DNA of 64,000 nt. It comes from Geosiphon pyriformis (Eukaryota; Glomeromycota; Glomeromycetes; Archaeosporales; Geosiphonaceae). The position numbers were made by a program, and so were the translations under genes. Below are positions 10,524-21,455 of this stretch, piece by piece (the stretch's first letter is position 1; each line of letters opens with the position of its first letter). Under the pieces are notes generated by a model. That model had not been told where the DNA came from. It searched no databases and was given only the letters and a program-made list of their open reading frames with translations. The DNA lies in NCBI GenBank assembly GCA_016748015.1, contig JAAOMT010000502.1, positions 500,519 through 564,518 of the forward strand, written 5' to 3'.

Positions 10524-10984
10524 ATAGAAACCTATTTAATCATGAGGGCTATTGTATTGATAGCTATTAACATTATAAGGTCATTGTTATAGTTCTTAAA
10601 ATTCATATCATAGCTTTTTGCAGTGAAAGCGTTATGGGTTTTTCTTGTTACTTAACAAAATTCCAAAAAGGGAAACAAAAAAATTTTCAATTAATAGGTA
10701 TTCAGCATTTTCGAACACAGAGTTTATTGTTCACCAGTTTCATCATTTATTTTTTGTTAATGTCCTACAAAAAGTATCGCAAAAACCCATAGTCTTGAAT
10801 TTAATTATAAATCAATTAGAAAAAATCTATAAATTGACTGCATTTGTCGAGAATGCATGAATTAATTCAAAAGTGTTACGTGAGAATTAAAGTCTTCCAA
10901 AAATTAAGATTATCCAATATAACAAACACAGGCTCATTCATTCGGGAAAATAAAAATTTTAAACATTCCTGTATACCGGCATTG

Positions 10985-10999
10985 CTGTCTCTTACATCT
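10985..10999 (-). other. Damaged mosaic-end sequence, inverted
   Basis: CTGTCTCTTACATCT equals the reverse complement of the Tn5 mosaic end with the four bases TACA missing after CTGTCTCTTA. It faces the exact copy at 8257-8275, as the two ends of one tagmented fragment would. The match is imperfect, so this is a suggestion. Confidence 0.4.
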
Positions 11000-11537
11000 G
11001 CTGTTGAATAAATTTATCTTGACTTTGAATGAATTGATCATATTGCAGCTAAAAGCGGTTTTTGATAATAAAAATACCCATGTAAAAATAAATGAGACGA
11101 CTTCATCCTATGTCTTAATTTGTCGAAAATAAAATTTTGAGAAATCTAGAATGAAGGAAACGAATTGAAAAAATCATCTTAATAAAATTTCTTGAAATTC
11201 TTGCATAAAAAGATTAGACGAAATAAGAAGTTACAATTTTACATTATCGATATTTTATTACCAATTTTTTTTTAATTGTCTGAATTGTGATCAAATTTTA
11301 TGTTAGGAATCCCCACAAACAAGTTTGACATTATTTATTTTAATGAGTAAATAAATTGAAATTTTTATTATAAATTTTAATACAAACTATTTAACAATTA
11401 AATTTATGTGTTCCATAATCAAAAAAAAATGTGTAAGATGAAATTATATGTTTTTAATTTACGCGTTTCTCATAATAAAAACTAGATATTATTATCTTGA
11501 CTTTTGTTCACCCCCTTATCAAGATTTTCAAAAGGCT

Positions 11538-12313
11538 TTAAAGAACTTTGGTCAACCACTAAAATTAAATATTAATTAGTATATTTCCCATAAATTCAAG
11601 GATAGAAATCTTAAAAAGTTTCTTAATACCTGAAAACCATCTAACAGCCCATCACCACTCTTGGCAGAAGTTCCTTGAACAAACCATTTTCTTCCGAAAA
11701 TTTGATGCAATTCCAAAGCACTAGTGACTTCGGCTGGGTTCATCGCATTTGGTAAATCTTGTTTATTGGCAAAAATTAAGAATGCAGCATTCTGTAAATC
11801 TTGTTCTGCTATAAGCCAATGTAATTCTTGACGAGCTTTTTGAATTCGAATTGGATCACGGTCAGCAGCATCATAAACAAAAACTACCGCCCCGACGTTG
11901 GTATAGTAATGTCTCCAAAGTGGGCGAATTGCGTCTTGACCACCTGTAAAAAAAGTAAAAAAGAGTTAAGTTCATTGATTTAATAATCAGGAAACTCCCA
12001 AGATTCTTCCGAATGGCTAAGGTTAAATGACTTACCAATATCCCAAATTGTCATATTTAATTTATTAATGGTTACACTCTCTACGTTAAATCCAATTGTT
12101 GGAATGGTGTTAACGGTCTCCCCAATTTTTAATTGATAGAGAATGGTAGTTTTTCCAGCTGCATCTAATCCTAACTATAAATGAAAAGATCCCGGATTTT
12201 CAATGAGTAAAATTTTCAATAATTTAATCATTGTTATAACTCACCATTAGAATGCGCATTTCTTTATTAAGAATGCGAAAATTTGAGAAAATCAGGGAAA
12301 TTAGAGCACCCAT
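11538..12313 (-). CDS. ADP-ribosylation factor family small GTPase (Arf6-like)
   Basis: Arf-family GTPase, a membrane-traffic switch that cycles between GDP and GTP on membranes. Four exons on the minus strand: 12313-12245, 12174-12036, 11943-11630 and 11558-11538, with GT...AG introns, giving 180 residues, the usual family length. Visible: MG start with Gly2 for myristoylation, P-loop GLDAAGKTT (residues 25-33), switch [12 protein letters not shown], switch II WDIGGQD with the catalytic Gln at 72, NKQD (129-132), TSAKSGDGL, and a last exon of only six codons (WLTKVL). [15 protein letters not shown] and WRHYYT are closer to Arf6 than to Arf1, but [20 protein letters not shown] is unusual, so the subfamily is open. 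All key residues are present and it looks functional. Confidence 0.92.
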
Positions 12314-12472
12314 TTTTATTATCTTGGATGTTAAAGGAGGAAGTTGAAGATTTTTAAAGTCGAAAATAACTCCTAGAGTTTTTTTGTTTTAGAAGAAAGT
12401 TATGAGTTTTTTATTACAGTTAATGTACTAAATTCAAGATATTTTAAACTCTCTAAATTCTCCTCGACGCGT

Positions 12473-12482
12473 CTTTTATATA
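12473..12482 (-). promoter_or_regulatory. Possible TATA box of the Arf gene
   Basis: The minus strand reads TATATAAAAG about 160 bases upstream of the Arf start codon, followed by a GC-richer ACGCGTCGAGGAG. Position and sequence fit a core promoter; AT-rich background makes chance matches common. Confidence 0.35.
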
Positions 12483-12852
12483 TGGAATTTTTTTTGATTT
12501 TTTTTACTCCGCCACCACCTTGGAAAAACTAATAAAAAACACGCGGGTTTTTTATTTGAAATTGAATGACGTGTCTAAACGAGATTTCGCCACATATAGT
12601 ATATGTGTCGGCGCAGTTCGTTAATCAGTGGTTACAAATACGTGTCTTGAATTTGATGGATATTTTAGTTCGCAGTACAAAGATTAATTCAATGTAGATT
12701 TCTCATTGCTGCGCAAATAAAAAATCTGACATGCTAACGAATCCTTTGTTGTCAAGATTAGTAGTATTCAAAATTAATAATGATAATGAACATTAATGAT
12801 AATACTGAAATGCCTTAAATAAGAAAATTGATTTTTAATGAAAAGAACTTTA

Positions 12853-12888
<36 letters not shown>

Positions 12889-12889
12889 T
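12853..12889. repeat. (AAT)n microsatellite
   Basis: About twelve uninterrupted AAT units. Confidence 0.95.
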
Positions 12890-14149
12890 CTTTTTTTTCG
12901 AGTGTCAAAGTTTAAGCTCTTAAGATAATTTTTTATTCTTTTGTAAATTCTGAACTTACTAGTTATCACTTTCATGTTATTGGCATTTGAATACTAAGTT
13001 GTAATAAGATGTTTTATTGAAGCAACGGAAATGCTTTAATTTTGATTTAGTCCTAAAAACATAAAGCTTTTTTTCATTTATATAATAAAAACTTTGTAAA
13101 AATTTAAGTTTTAAAGACTAAAATTAATTTCTTAATAATATTTCAAAGTTTAAAATATGAAAACACAATTGCATCTTAAATATATTTGAAAAATTTTAAT
13201 TTAAAATAGTATCCTATTTTTTATATTAAATATTAAATTTTACAGAATTTTTTTTTTCATATAAATAATCATAATTTTAGAGAATTTTCACAGGTTAATC
13301 AATAGTAATTTTTGTTTTTTATACATATTCTTAAGGTTTAATGCTAATGTTATAGTGCTTGTAAAAAATTTAATTGCCAAAATTTATTTCCATTAAAGCT
13401 CTGAATAGATAAAAAAAATTTATTATCGATAACAAAAATTTATGTCTATAATCTCAAGCCATTTAAATAGTGATGACATTATAAGACAGAACTCAATAAA
13501 AATTCATTAATGATAAAGTTTTTTCAATATTTTTTATTCAATAATCAAATTTGGTTCCTTAAATACTGTATTAAATACATGCTATTTAACATTTTTAAAA
13601 AGCATTTGATTATATGTACTTTACTGATGATTGTTTTTCAACTTTTGAAAACATATAAATAAATATTCAAATTTCTAACTCTGTTCCTTAGTTTTAAGAA
13701 TTATTCACAATATATATACACGGAGTTTATCGATTAAGAATTTAAATAGATAACCAAAATAATGAAATGATGCAAAGTAATTAAAAAGTGTTTTTAATTT
13801 TCATCACTCTTTTCTGTTTACCTATTGGTAAATATGAAATTGGTGTAAATATTTGATATTTTTTAGCTGACAAAATGAAAACCAAGCTGGTAAATGGGAC
13901 TTCAAAAATAAACTCTTTATAACAAAATTTAGGTTTCCTTTAAAAATTAGCAAAAACAGAGTAGTCTGTCATTTCTGGGTCAAAAAAAAGGTCAAGATTT
14001 CTAAAGTTCTTTAGAATATCTCACAATTGATTAACCAAAGTTGTATTATTTTCACAAAAACCTTTGAATTCAACGCTTCTTTACACTTAAAGAAAAAAAA
14101 TTGTTTAATTGTGGATGGTCTAAAAAAACAATTCATCATGTTCAATTGG

Positions 14150-14218
14150 AAATTAAGGCCCATTATGGATAAAGTCTTTTGGCATATCCTCACTTGATTG
14201 ACCAGCGTTACATTCCCA
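14150..14218 (-). pseudogene. Lipase class 3 C-terminal exon fossil
   Basis: The minus strand reads WECNAGQSSEDMPKDFIHNG then P, a stop and F. This aligns with the last exon of the lipase gene at 25588-27113 (ECNAGQSIMWTPADFVHVGPYF), including the Cys, the NAGQS block and the His that corresponds to the catalytic His of the family. Only this exon is recognisable; no upstream lipase exons were found, and TnpB-like sequence lies where they would be expected. Confidence 0.55.
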
Positions 14219-14257
14219 TCTGGATAGATCATACAACGTAAATAATAGGCAATACTA

Positions 14258-14640
14258 TTATTTCTGTAAAACCAAGATTTCATCAAGCAATGCCCGTGAG
14301 ATCTTCCAAGTGCCGTTTTTATCACAATCATAATCCTGCCAGTTGTACACTTTGGTCCCTCCTATTCTTCGAATTTTGTCGCATTGACCACAAGTCTTGA
14401 ATGTGTAAGCTTTATTCCGGATAATAACACAAACCCTTAATTCCTCGGCTTTGCTGATCAGACAATGGTGTCAAATTTGCGGGTAATCTAAGTGATTTTC
14501 AGTGAATTTCACTTTACATTTGAAAAATTACTTTATTAAGTCAACAGGTCATTTTACTCCCACGTTTTCAGAAGGATACTAATAAATTAGCATTTTTGCA
14601 GATAAGATCATCCAACTACTTGGACTTTTTAATAGCAACG
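14258..14640 (-). pseudogene. TnpB/Fanzor-like nuclease fossil (zinc ribbon, RuvC-III)
   Basis: The best part (14470-14258) is an open 70-codon stretch: LISKAEELRVCVIIRNKAY, TFKTCGQCDKIRRIGG, TKVYNWQDYDCDKNGTW, KISRALLDEIL. It fits the C-terminus of TnpB/Fanzor RNA-guided nucleases (usual form NEAYTSKTCGQCG...G..F.C..C...DRD.NGARNIL): the first CxxC is intact, the second has become W..Y, and DKNGTWKI stands for the RuvC-III motif. Upstream homology to the second copy at 31.4-31.8 kb reaches about 14640, but stops and frameshifts hide the protein. The element is dead. Whether it was Fanzor, a TnpB-type transposase or a host relative cannot be settled from this C-terminus. Confidence 0.65.
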
Positions 14641-16011
14641 TGTTCTCCTTCTTTGGATACAGCAGATAAAAATTGTATTATGAAAAGAATGTCTTGTGAA
14701 AGTTCATGCTTACAAATTAAAAAAACCACAAATTTTTAAAGAATGGAGAAAAAAATGGTATTAAAAATTAAGAACATTCTCCGGTTTTTTTGTCTCAAGT
14801 CCTAATTGTTTGAAGTGGATATATGAGCCAATATTTTTGATTCAAAATTGAAAAAAGAAAAGTTGCTCTCTTGTTACTCGAAATTTTTTCTTTGCAGTAA
14901 AAATACAGATGTGAAAGTAAAATTACTTATAAGAAAAATAAAGAAGGTAATATCACCATTTTGAAAAGTTAGCTTAAAAAAATGGAATACTTATTTTTAT
15001 AATTTTAAATCTAAAAAATAATAATTGATGTTCAAATATTTTAATATACTTACAGTGTTTTGCAAAAGTCATTAAGGTTTATTTATTATTTTAATTATAA
15101 TTATTACATTATTCAACAACAAATTTGAAAAAAGATATTAACAAACCAAAAAAAATATCATTATTAAGTAATTCCATAAATAAAAACATTAATAAATATT
15201 ACTAATGAAGAATCAATTACAATTTCGATAAAACTTTTGATTATTTTTTATAAAGTTTTTTTTTTTTGAATATACAGCTTTTTCAAATATTTCGGAGCAG
15301 TTACTTTCCCTTTTTGAATTTAAAATGGGACAGATTTTTTTAATTAAAAAATTGATGCTCCAATTTATTTTTGTTAAAAGTGGGTAGATTTTAAAAAACG
15401 AATCAGAGAATAAGAAACAAAGTGAAACTTTAACTGCGCTTTTTAATTAATAGTAATAAAGACATAATATTTTAATCTAAATATGGAATAGCTTATTCGG
15501 ATCTAAAGTCACAAGAAACTTTACAATTTTTAATAAATGTATTTTTTGGGATAAAAAGAGTCTCCATGAAATTTCTTTGTATTTTTTGATGCTAGTCCAT
15601 TTGGTTTTTACCAACTTCCGTGGAATTAAAAGTAAGAAATAAATTGATCCGCTAACCATTTCGAACTTTTTGTCATTCAAATAAATTCTTGTCCTATTAT
15701 CAAAATTTTAATTTAAAGAGAAATGAAAATACTCCAAATTTACGTGACCCAATGTTAATTGCGCAAATTTTTAATCATACAATTTGATTGTTTTGGCATA
15801 GTAGACTGAATTTTTTGTGCTCGTCTCATTTATTTTATTAAAATTATCTAACATATGAATTGAAGTCATATTTTTAGCGGAAAAACTTTAACTCAAAGAA
15901 CTGTGAAAATTTCTCATTTCAAATATATTTTAAAGGGGGAATTTGATTGATTCATGTGCAGCTTACCAAACTGTTTTGCTTTCCCGTCTGAACCTGGAAA
16001 AAACGTAGAAT

Positions 16012-16030
16012 GTAATTAATTAATTAATTA

Positions 16031-16061
<31 letters not shown>

Positions 16062-16066
16062 AACTA
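16012..16066. repeat. (TTAA)/(TTGA) tetranucleotide repeat
   Basis: A run of AATT-type units passes directly into a run of ATTG units. Confidence 0.9.
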
Positions 16067-16579
16067 ACGACGAAGATTCAGAGGTCAATCAAATTTTTTT
16101 AATCTTGAAGGGATTGAAAATCAAAATCTTGGATATGGTCCGTGCACTTGCATTAATTTGTTTGGGAAACCGTGCAGTAGCAACCTGCAGTGCACCACAA
16201 ATAAAGAATATCCGAATCCGTTCCGATCATCATCAAAATATAATTTATAAGCTTCATTCAAGCACAAATTTGAAGACCAAAAAAGTTTACAAGTAATTAC
16301 CTAAGCCTTAAATTTCCTTTGCATTAGGCCCGGGAGTCAGATTTACTTTAAGAAAAGAAGAACAGAAGCAATATTAAGAAGCGTTTCAAAAATTTCGCAG
16401 TTATGGTTACGTCAGACTGAATTTAAAGAGGTTTTATTTAAGATTTTCGGCAATCAAGAATTTTTTAAATTTTCTTCAAAATTTGTCTTTGGATTGAAAT
16501 TGATTAGAACTTTTAAAGTTACTATGAACAAAATTGGTTTGGCTTTTGAAATTTATTCATTATTTATTCATCATTTTAA

Positions 16580-16597
16580 ATATATATATATATATAT
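16580..16597. repeat. (TA)n microsatellite
   Basis: Uninterrupted alternating TA. Confidence 0.9.
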
Positions 16598-17138
16598 TTT
16601 TTTAATTGAAATTTCTTAGTCAATTTTATTTAAAGTGATTTATAGGTTTTAAACTTAAATAAGATTTATATATGAGATAATTGGAACCTTGCCAATTTTG
16701 AAACAGGGATTTCTATTGGACAATAAATATTCTACAGTTGATTCATTTATAATTCGAAGTATTTGCAAGAGCCTGGTACGAAAAAAATTCATGGGTACCT
16801 GAATCTAAATTGTTTCTATAAGATCAAAAATCAATTAAGTTTTTTTAACAATTTATAGGTTCCCATAACATTTCATTTATCACTAACTCATGTGCAAGAC
16901 AAATGTTGTTCAACCACGAAATATTAAGCAGCTAAAACCCGTAAAACTTGAAGTTTTAGGTAAAATATTTTATATTCTACATGAAGCAACAGGAAAGTTT
17001 TTCAAAGTATTCTTTTTAAAATAAAATTTATTTTTGTTTGTTTTATTGTACAATGGTTTTTTAATAATTCCCCAAACTATTGGTTAAGAAAATAATTAAA
17101 ATTTTCAAAGAATAAATTAAAACAATTAAAACAATTAA

Positions 17139-17159
17139 AAAATAAATAAATAAATAAAT
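17139..17159. repeat. (AAAT)n microsatellite
   Basis: About five AAAT units. Confidence 0.85.
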
Positions 17160-18297
17160 TATAAAAAAATATTTTTAAATAATATCCGAAAAGATAACAC
17201 AGATCTCTGTTAATACCGAGAAGATTTTAAAATTTTTGAAAAACAACTTTTACTTTCAGTAAAGAAAGCAACAAAGTTTGGGGTAGAAATACCAATAATT
17301 GTGATTATAAAAATAAAAATAAACTAAAAATGGGGGAACATATTTAACATCTCAAAAGACTTTTTTGAGTTAGAAATTTACCGTAATCCAATTTATCCTA
17401 TTTGAGTAATTTATTTTCAGAACCTTGGAGAACAATTTTTATAATTTAGCAAGGGCTTTTTTTTGATATTATTATTATTATTTTTAATTATCAAAACTAA
17501 GAGAAAAAACGGAAATTAATATAATTAATTTCAAACGCACTAAATTGTAAATATATATGATTCTGCATGCATGCATATAATAAACTAAGAATAACACAAT
17601 TTTTTTTTAAAGTTTGATAAGTTATGACTTTCTTTTTTTATATATGAGTGAACTGTTTTTATCATATTAAGAAATGATTTTCAAAATAATGATTGAAAAA
17701 GGTGGTGATTCCAAATTCCCATTTTAATGGTTTCTTTCATTGTAGCATTTGGGTTTCCGAGGTTTGTAAAACATAAAAATTAATAGCTCAAAATATTACA
17801 ACATGATCATATAATTGGTAATTTTCATCAGCCAAAAAATTAAATTAAATCAACAAGAACCAATCAATATTCTAAATCATCATTCTTTATTTCAAATTCA
17901 TTATCGTAATATTTGTTAATTGTGTTCCCCACATGTTTTTGTTGATCAAAAAAATTATTTTTTTTGGCCGGCAAATTCCGACATCAGGAAAAATTGGCAG
18001 AGATTTTTACATGTGCATGCACTAGACTTTGAATAGTTCGATAGAGTTTCCATAAATGGACTTTGACAAAATTAGAAGATAAGAAATGGATCTAACCCTT
18101 TCTTTTTTAGCTCAGTAAAAAGAGAAATTTAATCAGACAAGGTTTGAATCATTTCTAAAAATGGTAGGATATTGCTTTTTGAAACGAAATATATGATTAT
18201 TATAAAAAAAAAAAGTTTCCTAAAAAGCCTGACTCTTGAGGATTTTCCCAATAATCACACAAAGAGCTTTGATGAAATAATTCTGCAGTATTGAAAT

Positions 18298-18323
18298 AAA
18301 TATATATATATATATATATATAT
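18298..18323. repeat. (TA)n microsatellite
   Basis: Thirteen alternating TA units. Confidence 0.9.
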
Positions 18324-19102
18324 GCAGGGGCTGAAAATACATTAAAAAAATAATTTTTAGGTACAGATTTTATAAAACAGAATATTAGTTTTTGACATAT
18401 GACCTTTTATTTGCATAATAACGAATGAACACATTTTCAGAAATAAATAGTGTGGCGCGGGTGACTTTGGAAGTACGAAGCTTTCATTCAAACATGCACC
18501 TAAACATGCACCTATTTTATTTAGCACATTTAAAAAAGTAGAAATCGGCATCACATTAAAGTTTTAAGTTGAAAATTGAGAATTTAAAACGACGAAATAA
18601 TTTTCTTCTTTCTTTTTCCATCACTTGTGCCATCGTTACTAACTAATTTTTATTTTGTTTTTTTGACTTTTCGAAGTCTCACTTTCCTTTAAATTATTTT
18701 ATTAAAAATTCAAATATATTTAATTAGTAAACAGAAAGTTTCAACTTTCAACCTCCTTTTAAAATTTTGATACAATTCTACCTGCACTTTTGAATTTCAA
18801 GCAATTCGGTTCTTCGACTTTTGGTCTCTTAAGGATTTCAAGAAAATAACATTTCCCAATAAAATCTAAAATCATAAACCTCTCCCTATTTTCAAGCCTT
18901 TTTTTCGTTGATATGAGGTTTGAATTGTTCTATTTCTCAACTTTGATTCTTTTCTCAATTTATTCCGGATTTTAATAACAAAGTTTTCTTTCTTCTATTC
19001 TTTTCTTATTTTGGTAGAACCAAACAAATTTCGTGACGAATAAACGAGAATCTTTACAAAACTCACTCACAGAACATTATCTCTGTTTTCCAACAAAACA
19101 CA

Positions 19103-20517
19103 ATGCGTCTTTACAAATCCTCTAAGGAAAAAAAAATCTCTTTGAGCAAATTATTCAGCAAATGGCATCTTTTAAAAAAAGATCTAACAAGTCCCACCAA
19201 ATCTACCAACTCAACAAACCTAGCTTCATTACCTACCACATCTACCATCTCATCCTCCAAACAAAAAAGCTTCAAACTTGCAAAACGTATAAGTGGTTCG
19301 GGTTCTTCCACCCCATTGTCACCAATATCAGACTCAATAAATCTGTTGATCGCAAGTACGGATGGTGAAACAATAATGGATCAAAAGTATGATGCGAATG
19401 ATAAATTTCGATATATTGAAGGAAGACGATATCATAATGTGAAAAGATCAAGATATTATTTACCGAATGATGAAAAAGAGTTGGAATTATCTCACAAGAT
19501 CCATAAATTCACTCGAGGGATTTGGCAGTCTAATTTTTCGTCACCGATTCAGGAGCAGTTGATGAAAGGTGGTGTAAGGGTGTTGGACGTTGGGTATGTA
19601 ATTATTTATAAATAAATATATAAATTTAATCATTGATTTATTACTTTTCCTAATCATTGATTGAATGGATAAGATTAAAGAATTCCTTTCAATTTATTCT
19701 AGATGTGGTTCAGGATCATGGATAATAGATATGGCCAAACAATATCCAAACTGTCATTTCACCGCAGTCGACATGTCCCCTCTGATATCCCGCGATTCAC
19801 AACCAGAGAACGTTCGATTCTATGAGGAAGACATTATAGACGGTCTATCTTTCCCGAATGAAACTTTCCATTATGTACATATGCAAAATATGACTGCTGC
19901 TTTTTCAGAATCTGAGTGGCATACAGCCATCAGGGAATTAGAACGTGTACTCAAACGAGGTGGTTATATCGAATTAATGGAATATGAACTCACTTTGCAT
20001 AATGACGGACCTATTTCAAAGCTTTTATTTAGTTCATGTAAGGAAAAAATTAATTCGGTTATTCGTATTATTTTGAGAAAATCAACTAATTGATAGTAAA
20101 TATATTTTAGTCGTCACTGACTTGAAATCCCGAGGAATGGCCAGTACCATCTATCAAGAAATGGTTCAACTTCTTACCGCTAATCAACGATTTTCACGAA
20201 TCACCAAACTACAAGTATCAGCACCATTTGGTAAATGGGCAGGAAAATTTGGTAAAGAGATGGCCGAAGTTTTATGTAAGAGTCAATTTAATGTGAAAAA
20301 ACTTTTTTTTTCTTTTAATGATGAACCTTAAATTACTCTGCTAATTTACAATACCCTTTTTGCAGTCACATCTTTCCGCTCATTCAAAACCAAAATCTCC
20401 AACATACTCGGCTTAGAACCTCAAGAATTTGACGACATGCTTGAAACATGGTCAGAAGAAATTGATGAGTATAAGCCATATTGGATTGCATATCGTTGGT
20501 GGGCTCAAAAAGTATAA
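19103..20517 (+). CDS. SAM-dependent methyltransferase (LaeA/UMTA-like), copy 1
   Basis: Class I S-adenosylmethionine methyltransferase; substrate unknown. Exons 19103-19593, 19703-20037, 20111-20275 and 20366-20517 join in phase to 380 residues, with canonical GT...AG introns. Residues 1-100 are Ser/Thr/Lys-rich and probably disordered. The family lead-in YYLPNDEKELEL starts at 118, motif I LDVGCGSG ends at 168 and is split by intron 1, the acidic loop is VDMSP (186-190), and RVLKRGGYIELMEYELTL is the beta-strand after motif III. The C-terminus ends WIAYRWWAQKV. Same gene plan as the paralogue at 29314-30494. LaeA-like proteins act on regulation or small molecules; nothing here tells which. 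Confidence 0.9.
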
Positions 20518-20701
20518 AGATTTTCAAGATTTTTTTGTTTTATTCCTTCCTCCTCTTTTTCTTATGTCACATTGATACCCTCATCACACTCCACATATTT
20601 CCTATCCTTATCATTTTCTGTCTCGTCTTTCAGAATTTGCAAAAAAATTAAAATCTTCACAGCTGATATTGATGATGACCATTGTACATAGTTCAAACCC
20701 T

Positions 20702-20764
20702 TTCATTCATTCACTCATTTATTCATTCATTCATTCATTCATTCATTTCATGTCATGTCATGTC
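20702..20764. repeat. (CATT)n repeat
   Basis: Imperfect CATT/CATG units in the 3' flank of methyltransferase copy 1. Confidence 0.9.
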
Positions 20765-21418
20765 TTTTTTTCATTAAACACACACAATCCCGATATTTTA
20801 ACGTCACAACAAAATTTTGATTTTCAAATATTTATCTTCTTTTTCATTAAAAAGTTTTTAAAACAAACAAAATTCTCAAAAAATAATTTTATACTTGTTT
20901 TTTCATTGTATTTTATTGTAAGTAGTATGAATCTGTATGAGTAATTGATTGAATTAAAATAAAAATAAAATTTTGAATTAAATCTGATTTATCTCTTTGG
21001 AATCAATTTATTTTTCAATTGAATTTTATTAAATAAAAAGTTTTTAACACATAAAAAGTGAGTCATATTAAAGAAATGTTTCACTATCTCCAAAATCTCG
21101 TAGAATTAATTTCTAGATTAAGTAAACAAACAGTTCAATAAACTATCCAATTTCATCATAATGACAATGGAAAGTTATTTATTCTAATATTAATTGTTGA
21201 TGTTACAAATTTATTCTCCTACATGCTAACTGTTTTACAATTTGGTGGCTGATATATTGAAGAGTTTTTTTAAACAAGAGAAAAAAAAAGGTGAATAAAG
21301 AGTTTTAATGTAACATTTAAATAAAAAGATTTAATTTTTTTTAATGGGGCTGTGCTTACGAAATATTTTTTACGTAGAACAAAGAAAATACAATCAAAAA
21401 TTTATTAACAAACTTCAA

Positions 21419-21455
21419 GATGATGATGATGATGATGATGATAATGATGATGATA
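21419..21455. repeat. (GAT)n microsatellite
   Basis: About eleven GAT units with one AAT. Confidence 0.9.

Larger units (their letters stand above)
9215..10984. other. AT-rich stretch with a perfect hairpin, no supported gene
   Basis: Mostly low-complexity AT sequence. The two items listed separately are a short reading frame at 10272-10391 and a 14-bp perfect inverted repeat at 10490-10523. Together with the kinase this stretch lies between two facing mosaic-end sequences. Confidence 0.4.
12314..14149. other. Intergenic AT-rich DNA with an AAT microsatellite
   Basis: No gene recognised. Contains an uninterrupted (AAT)n run at about 12853-12889 and otherwise unstructured AT-rich sequence. 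Confidence 0.5.
14641..19102. other. Intergenic AT-rich DNA with simple repeats
   Basis: No supported gene. Contains tetranucleotide and dinucleotide runs (listed separately), plus an imperfect inverted repeat at 17967-17998 (GCCGGCAAATTCC / GGAAAAATTGGC) that might be part of a small non-autonomous element. Short frames at 15477-15680 (-) and 16105-16296 (+) match nothing recognised. Confidence 0.5.

Noticed and set aside
15477-15680. 67-codon minus-strand frame near the nuclease and lipase fossils
   Set aside because: Checked as a possible upstream exon of either fossil; no motif of TnpB, Fanzor or class 3 lipases could be seen.
17967-17998. MITE-like inverted repeat
   Set aside because: The arms GCCGGCAAATTCC and GGAAAAATTGGC match only imperfectly and no target duplication is visible.
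20669-20944. 91-codon plus-strand frame
   Set aside because: Its core is an artefact of the CATT repeat (His-Ser-Phe-Ile repeats).
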